Shown: in pieces, positions 60,401 to 64,000 of the stretch | How positions within the stretch are numbered: the stretch's first letter is position 1 | Layout: each line of letters begins with the position of its first letter | Source: Rhabditophanes sp. KR3021 | Lineage: Eukaryota > Nematoda > Chromadorea > Rhabditida > Alloionematidae | Reading direction: 5' to 3' | Length of the DNA: 64,000 bases | Assembly: GCA_963281155.1 (NCBI GenBank) | Contig: CAUJLY010000001.1 | Location: 1,550,001-1,614,000, forward strand | Translations under genes and position numbers: made by a program | The notes under the pieces: generated by a model | Databases searched by the model: none | What the model was told of the DNA's origin: nothing | What the model saw: only the letters and a program-made list of their open reading frames with translations

Positions 60401-62391
60401 GAAGTCCATCGCGTACACCCTCACCAGTAACATCCCCGAGATCTCCCCCTTCCTGACCTACATCCTCTTCGGCATCCCACTCCCACTGGGCACAGTCACC
60501 ATCCTCTGCATCGACCTCGGAACCGACATGGTCCCCGCTATCTCACTCGCCTACGAAGAAGCCGAGTCTGACATCATGAAAAGAGCCCCAAGAGACTCCG
60601 AAAGAGACAAGCTCGTAAACGAAAGACTGATCTCGTTAGCTTACGGCCAAATCGGCATGATACAAGCTTCCGCCGGGTTCTTCACGTATTTCTGGATTAT
60701 GTATGTGCCCACGAGCTTTATTGCTACCAAAAATATTACGAAATATCGAAAAAATTAGAAATTTTTTAAAAACATCGAAATTCATACTAAATACTGCCAT
60801 TCGTAGCCCAGATAGGTCCTTCTTGACTGCGTTTAGGTGGTTGATTTGAGCCTTCGACAGTCCTTTGATTGTGACGGAGGTAGAGGGTGGGGCACTTCGT
60901 GATGCTCGGATAGACTTCAGGATACGCAGTCGAGTCCAGGCTAGCGAGCTTTATTGGAGATCCCTCGTTGTTCAACTGCGTGGCAGTGGTCACAAAATTA
61001 GGACATAAGACTTTTGAATGTGGGCATCTAGAACATTACATAAAGCTTTGCGGTATTAGACTTACCCAGGAGCGTAGACATTGATCAGTCTGGTGTCGTT
61101 GTAGTTTTCCTGAAATGGTCGTAAATGTGTATTGTTTGGTTTACTTACCGCAGTCAAAATAAGGACATTATCTTGAACAGTCACCTCGGTAGAATAGTTC
61201 GTGTATCTACGTACAAGTTATTGGCATAAGAATGTAGACGATTCTCACGCTGTGTCACCCACTCCAAGTTTGCAGCTCTGTTGTTCTGCACATCTCCATC
61301 TATGTGGCTCACACAGCAATGGTAGTCCGGAGCTTCTGTCACGGGTCTCCAGATTTCGCCATTTACTTTGTTGGGATCGGGAACATTGTGCGGTACAACT
61401 TTACCACACTACCGGAAAACCGAGTTTTCAGATCCTGATTGCGCATACTAGTAGGCCCGTTTTCATCAACCGTTAGGGTGAACTTTGGCTTCTTCCGCAT
61501 GACTGTCCCATGAGAACTAATTTGGTAGTTAGGGAAGCCTGGCACAGTCAGCCAATAAAGTAGTCGAGACAAATCAAGATTCAACTTACCTTCTCTGAAA
61601 TGCATGTGCCTCCTTCTGGATCAGGGAAGATCGATTCCCATAAGAGTTGGCGTACTCTGTAATCATTTACGGTGTTGTCATATTATTTGTATCCTTTATT
61701 AAAGCAGCAGTCGAAAATGGTTCAAAAGATAAATTAACCTTTAGAAAAAACTGAAAAAACATTTTACAAAAGTCTTTTAATTTATATTGATGATATTTAT
61801 TAATTGTATTATTTCTTTTTCAGGGCTGACAATGGATTCTTGCCATGGGATTTGGTACAAATCAGAGCCCAATGGGATTCAAGAGCCTTTAACAATGTCC
61901 AAGATTCATACGGACAAGAATGGACTTACGCCAACAGAAAAATCTTAGAATACACCTGCCAAACGGCTTATTTCGTCTCCATCGTTGTTGTGCAATGGGC
62001 TGATTTGATCATCTCCAAGACCAGAAGAAACTCCTTGGTCCAACAAGGAATGGGAAATTGGACTCTTAACTTCGGATTAGTCTTCGAAACTGCCCTTGCA
62101 GTATTTTTGTGCTACTGTCCCGGCCTCGACAAGGGATTGAGAATGTATGGATTAAGATTTTCATGGTGGTTCCCAGCACTTCCATTCTCCATCCTCATCT
62201 TCATTTACGACGAAGCCAGAAGATACTGCATCAGAAGATGGCCCGGCGGTTGGGTTGAGAGAAACGTAAATTTTTGCTTGTCTGCCATCTAACCTTCGTT
62301 TTATTTTCAGATATTACTAAAGGATTCGCCGAGATTATTCAGAATGGTTTTGTTTCAGTGCATTTCGTTTCGAATAAATATCTTGAAATAA
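57497..62391 (+). CDS. eat-6: Na+/K+-ATPase catalytic alpha subunit
   Basis: This P2C-type pump exports 3 Na+ and imports 2 K+ per ATP at the plasma membrane. Exons 57497-57882, 58422-59835, 59914-60103, 60142-60700 and 61824-62265 give 997 residues before the last exon, the normal family length. The TGES loop (SLTGESEP), the phosphorylated Asp in [11 protein letters not shown] near residue 352, [29 protein letters not shown] and the TM5-TM10 helices are all present. Codon use is strongly C-ending, as in highly expressed genes. Oddities are a first intron that does not end in AG at the position the protein needs, and a last splice that gives [10 protein letters not shown].. instead of the conserved Tyr-Tyr end. 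The 60701-61823 intron contains antisense coding sequence. Confidence 0.95.
60787..61189 (-). pseudogene. Degenerate PDI-type thioredoxin domain in the ATPase intron
   Basis: Three exons on the antisense strand (about 61149-61189, 61066-61109 and 60787-61027) join through 39-nt and 38-nt introns, both GTAAGT..AG. The product reads [17 protein letters not shown], then [19 protein letters not shown] and [17 protein letters not shown], ending [14 protein letters not shown]. This follows a protein-disulfide-isomerase a domain strand by strand. The active-site CGHC is CPHS, so one redox cysteine is lost. The C-terminal helix is replaced by unrelated sequence. No start codon is visible in frame. 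It is a relic or an inactive domain of a larger nested gene. Confidence 0.65.
61181..61605 (-). CDS. NUMOD4-HNH homing-endonuclease-like gene nested in the ATPase intron
   Basis: Antisense to the pump, the frame from the ATG at 61605 contains [20 protein letters not shown], which fits the NUMOD4 DNA-binding motif (W..VPGF.NYEIS..G.V). After a frame change the next frame (61411-61181) reads [20 protein letters not shown], then [20 protein letters not shown]. This is the H-N-H core: His in HIDGD, Asn in NNR, Asn in NLEW. A 50-nt GTATGC..AAAG intron at 61399-61448 would join the two frames; a frameshift is the alternative. An in-frame open stretch upstream of 61605 (to about 61680) lacks an ATG. 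Such modules are typical of phage and organelle homing nucleases. Whether this copy is intact or active is unknown. Confidence 0.6.
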
Positions 62392-62956
62392 ATCTAAATT
62401 TGTTAATCATCTACAATTAAATTTATGTTGCATAGACGATTCGCTTCCTGAGAGACATCTTTGTGAAGTAAAAGACACAAGTTAATAACCACATTGCCTA
62501 ATACAGGATTGGCTTCTCCTTGGGCTTTCCATTGTTCTTGGCCATCGCATGAGTACTTATTTTTTAAGGGGAATAAGTTAAACTGAGCATTATCCCAATC
62601 ACAACGGTAAAACCTTTAGTTTCTTGTTTTATAGTAAACCGTTGGTTACTGGAAAACATGAATAAATGTTCATATAACTTAGAAGAATTTATGATGGAAG
62701 TGTATTCCTAATCTGGTATCTTTTAATCATCACATTGTAATCACCAACTAAGGGGACCACGTTGTAGGGGTCTGTGTTAAATATTTAAGGTTATTTAAAT
62801 AAAGTTAAGTCTATCTATCGTGATAAGCAGCTATTGATGAATATGTCATTAATGACGTATGGCACAGAGTAAGAATTATTTTGTGAATGAAACGTGCTAT
62901 AGATAACATTTAATTCCATATAAGCATGCATTTTATGTACTCCCAAAGTCATTAAA
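62392..62956. other. Intergenic between the ATPase and the terminal gene
   Basis: Besides the receptor-like fragment at 62408-62607, this stretch has the promoter of the rightward gene at 62957. No other feature was recognised. Confidence 0.45.
62408..62607 (-). pseudogene. Relic of an Srt-type chemoreceptor N-terminus
   Basis: The minus-strand frame reads YRCDWDNAQFNLFPLKNK, then YSCDGQEQWKAQGEANPVLG and VVINLCLLLH, ending in a stop after LCNINLNCR. The Y.C....EW...G...PVLG pattern resembles the N-terminal region of nematode Srt serpentine receptors, which then enter TM1. The remaining six helices are absent, so it is a relic or a single detached exon. Confidence 0.4.
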
Positions 62957-64000
62957 ATGTTCAAACAATTAGTTTCTTTACTTCTCCTAGCATCTACTTG
63001 CTACTCAGCTGACACTGATGGGACTTATTTCATTACTAGTTTCAATCACTTTCGCGTAGACAATCCAAATGATTATGCCATTGATTTGACTTTAGTACCG
63101 ATTGGAACTGAAAAGTTGAGGGCTTCTGTTAAATCATGGTCTATTAAGGATCGAGCTGTTAAATATGTTACTATCGATGTACTTCCCAACCAAATAAATT
63201 CAGTTGGTTTATTATTCAGTGATGTTGTAAATGACCAAGTCCAATATACAGGAAGAGTAGCTACAGTTCCTGAACCTCGCGTTATCATTAATTCGACTGC
63301 ACCAATTAAAGTTATTGCTAAGTTATTTAATACTAAGACTGGTAGTGGAGATATGTGGATGGTGCCCGATTTTAAAATGTTCGCCAGTGAATATGTTATC
63401 AGATTACCTGTCAGCAAAGACGGTTCGGCTCAGATGATTTCAATGATGACTGATGAAACTACTGATATGAAACTTAATGTCAAGGAATTCATTGGGGGTA
63501 AATTACAACAAGAAAGTGATTTTATTAGTTATGCTCAATATGGAACAACTCAAACTTCAATTATTTCTGCTGGAGATGATTTGGAAAGAACTTTTCTTGT
63601 GACTGCTCCTCGTCCAATTTACGTAGTAGCTGTTTCTACTTGCATCGATATATTTGCTAATTCAGGAGACCAAACTATGCATACCTATGACAAATGCGAT
63701 TATGGAGCTTTCCATCCTTTGCATATAATTAACTTTAATTGTGGTACTACATTCCATGGTGTTTCAGATTTGAGAATGACTAATACTTACTTTTCAAAGT
63801 CCATTTTCGTTTCACCATCCAAAATTCAATGTGGAAGTCAGAATCAAACACCTATTCTTAAATTTAATGATGCTTTTCCTAACGGGCAGCAGCTTAATAT
63901 AACTACAGATGCATCTACAAGATACGATATCAACTCTGTTATATATACTGAATTTGGAATAGAAGCTGATCACGTTATTACTCCCTGGGCAAGATTGGGT
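62957..64000 (+). CDS. Secreted IgGFc-binding-like protein (3' end outside the window)
   Basis: The frame is open from the ATG to the end of the window (348 codons, no stop, no intron seen). A signal peptide (MFKQLVSLLLLASTCYS) is followed by ADTDGTYFITSFNHF, closely matching ADTDGTDFVLSFSNF of the gene at 32446-33929. The beta-rich body with about six cysteines, including STCIDIF, KCDYGAFHPL, FNCGTTFHG and KIQCGS, continues the similarity. It is a paralogue, about 29 kb from the other and on the opposite strand. It is probably secreted or cuticle-associated. Confidence 0.75.
   Translation, partial: MFKQLVSLLLLASTCYSADTDGTYFITSFNHFRVDNPNDYAIDLTLVPIGTEKLRASVKSWSIKDRAVKYVTIDVLPNQINSVGLLFSDVVNDQVQYTGRVATVPEPRVIINSTAPIKVIAKLFNTKTGSGDMWMVPDFKMFASEYVIRLPVSKDGSAQMISMMTDETTDMKLNVKEFIGGKLQQESDFISYAQYGTTQTSIISAGDDLERTFLVTAPRPIYVVAVSTCIDIFANSGDQTMHTYDKCDYGAFHPLHIINFNCGTTFHGVSDLRMTNTYFSKSIFVSPSKIQCGSQNQTPILKFNDAFPNGQQLNITTDASTRYDINSVIYTEFGIEADHVITPWARLG

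Overview
The window is nuclear DNA from a nematode. It is AT-rich. Introns are mostly 38-50 nt with GTAAG-type donors and TTTNAG-type acceptors, and intergenic stretches are long. The gene families also fit: worm-type 7TM chemoreceptors, UDP-glycosyltransferases with dilysine tails, secreted IgGFc-binding-like proteins, and acceptor sites placed just upstream of start codons as in SL trans-splicing. I cannot name the species. No bacterial operons, CRISPR arrays, tRNAs or rRNAs were seen.

Left third (1-20 kb): a leftward OATP/SLCO transporter carries a small secreted-peptide gene on the opposite strand inside its last intron. A 6.6 kb non-coding stretch follows. Then comes a leftward 4.6 kb gene for a Gln/Asn-rich GLTSCR1/BICRA-like chromatin protein, whose start codon appears to be split by an intron, and another 4.4 kb non-coding stretch.

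Middle (20-45 kb): a rightward housekeeping run encodes holocarboxylase synthetase, cytochrome c, a ZNF593/Bud20-like zinc finger, ethanolamine/choline kinase, and both ribonucleotide reductase subunits side by side (small then large, with an exact E2F-type site before the large one). Next are a decayed gene, an IgGFc-binding-like secreted protein with a broken tandem copy, a Lys/Ala-rich small protein, and a chemoreceptor with a tandem pseudogene. An orphan secreted protein, an overlapping PIG-P/NOA1 pair that looks like an operon, and a SKP1-like gene complete this part.

Right third (45-64 kb): two UDP-glycosyltransferase paralogues flank two paralogous 7TM receptors and a Cys/His-containing protein. 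The first UGT seems to share a transcript with a six-cysteine secreted peptide. An F-box gene and the Na+/K+-ATPase alpha subunit follow. The window ends inside a second IgGFc-binding-like gene.

The most unusual object lies in the 1.1 kb penultimate intron of the Na+/K+-ATPase gene. On the antisense strand, a block richer in G+C than the rest of the intron encodes a NUMOD4-like segment followed by an HNH nuclease motif with all core residues. Beside it is a spliced, degenerate protein-disulfide-isomerase-type thioredoxin domain. The host ATPase gene also shows two splice-site oddities: a first intron without an AG acceptor where the protein requires one, and a conserved Tyr-Tyr terminus out of register.
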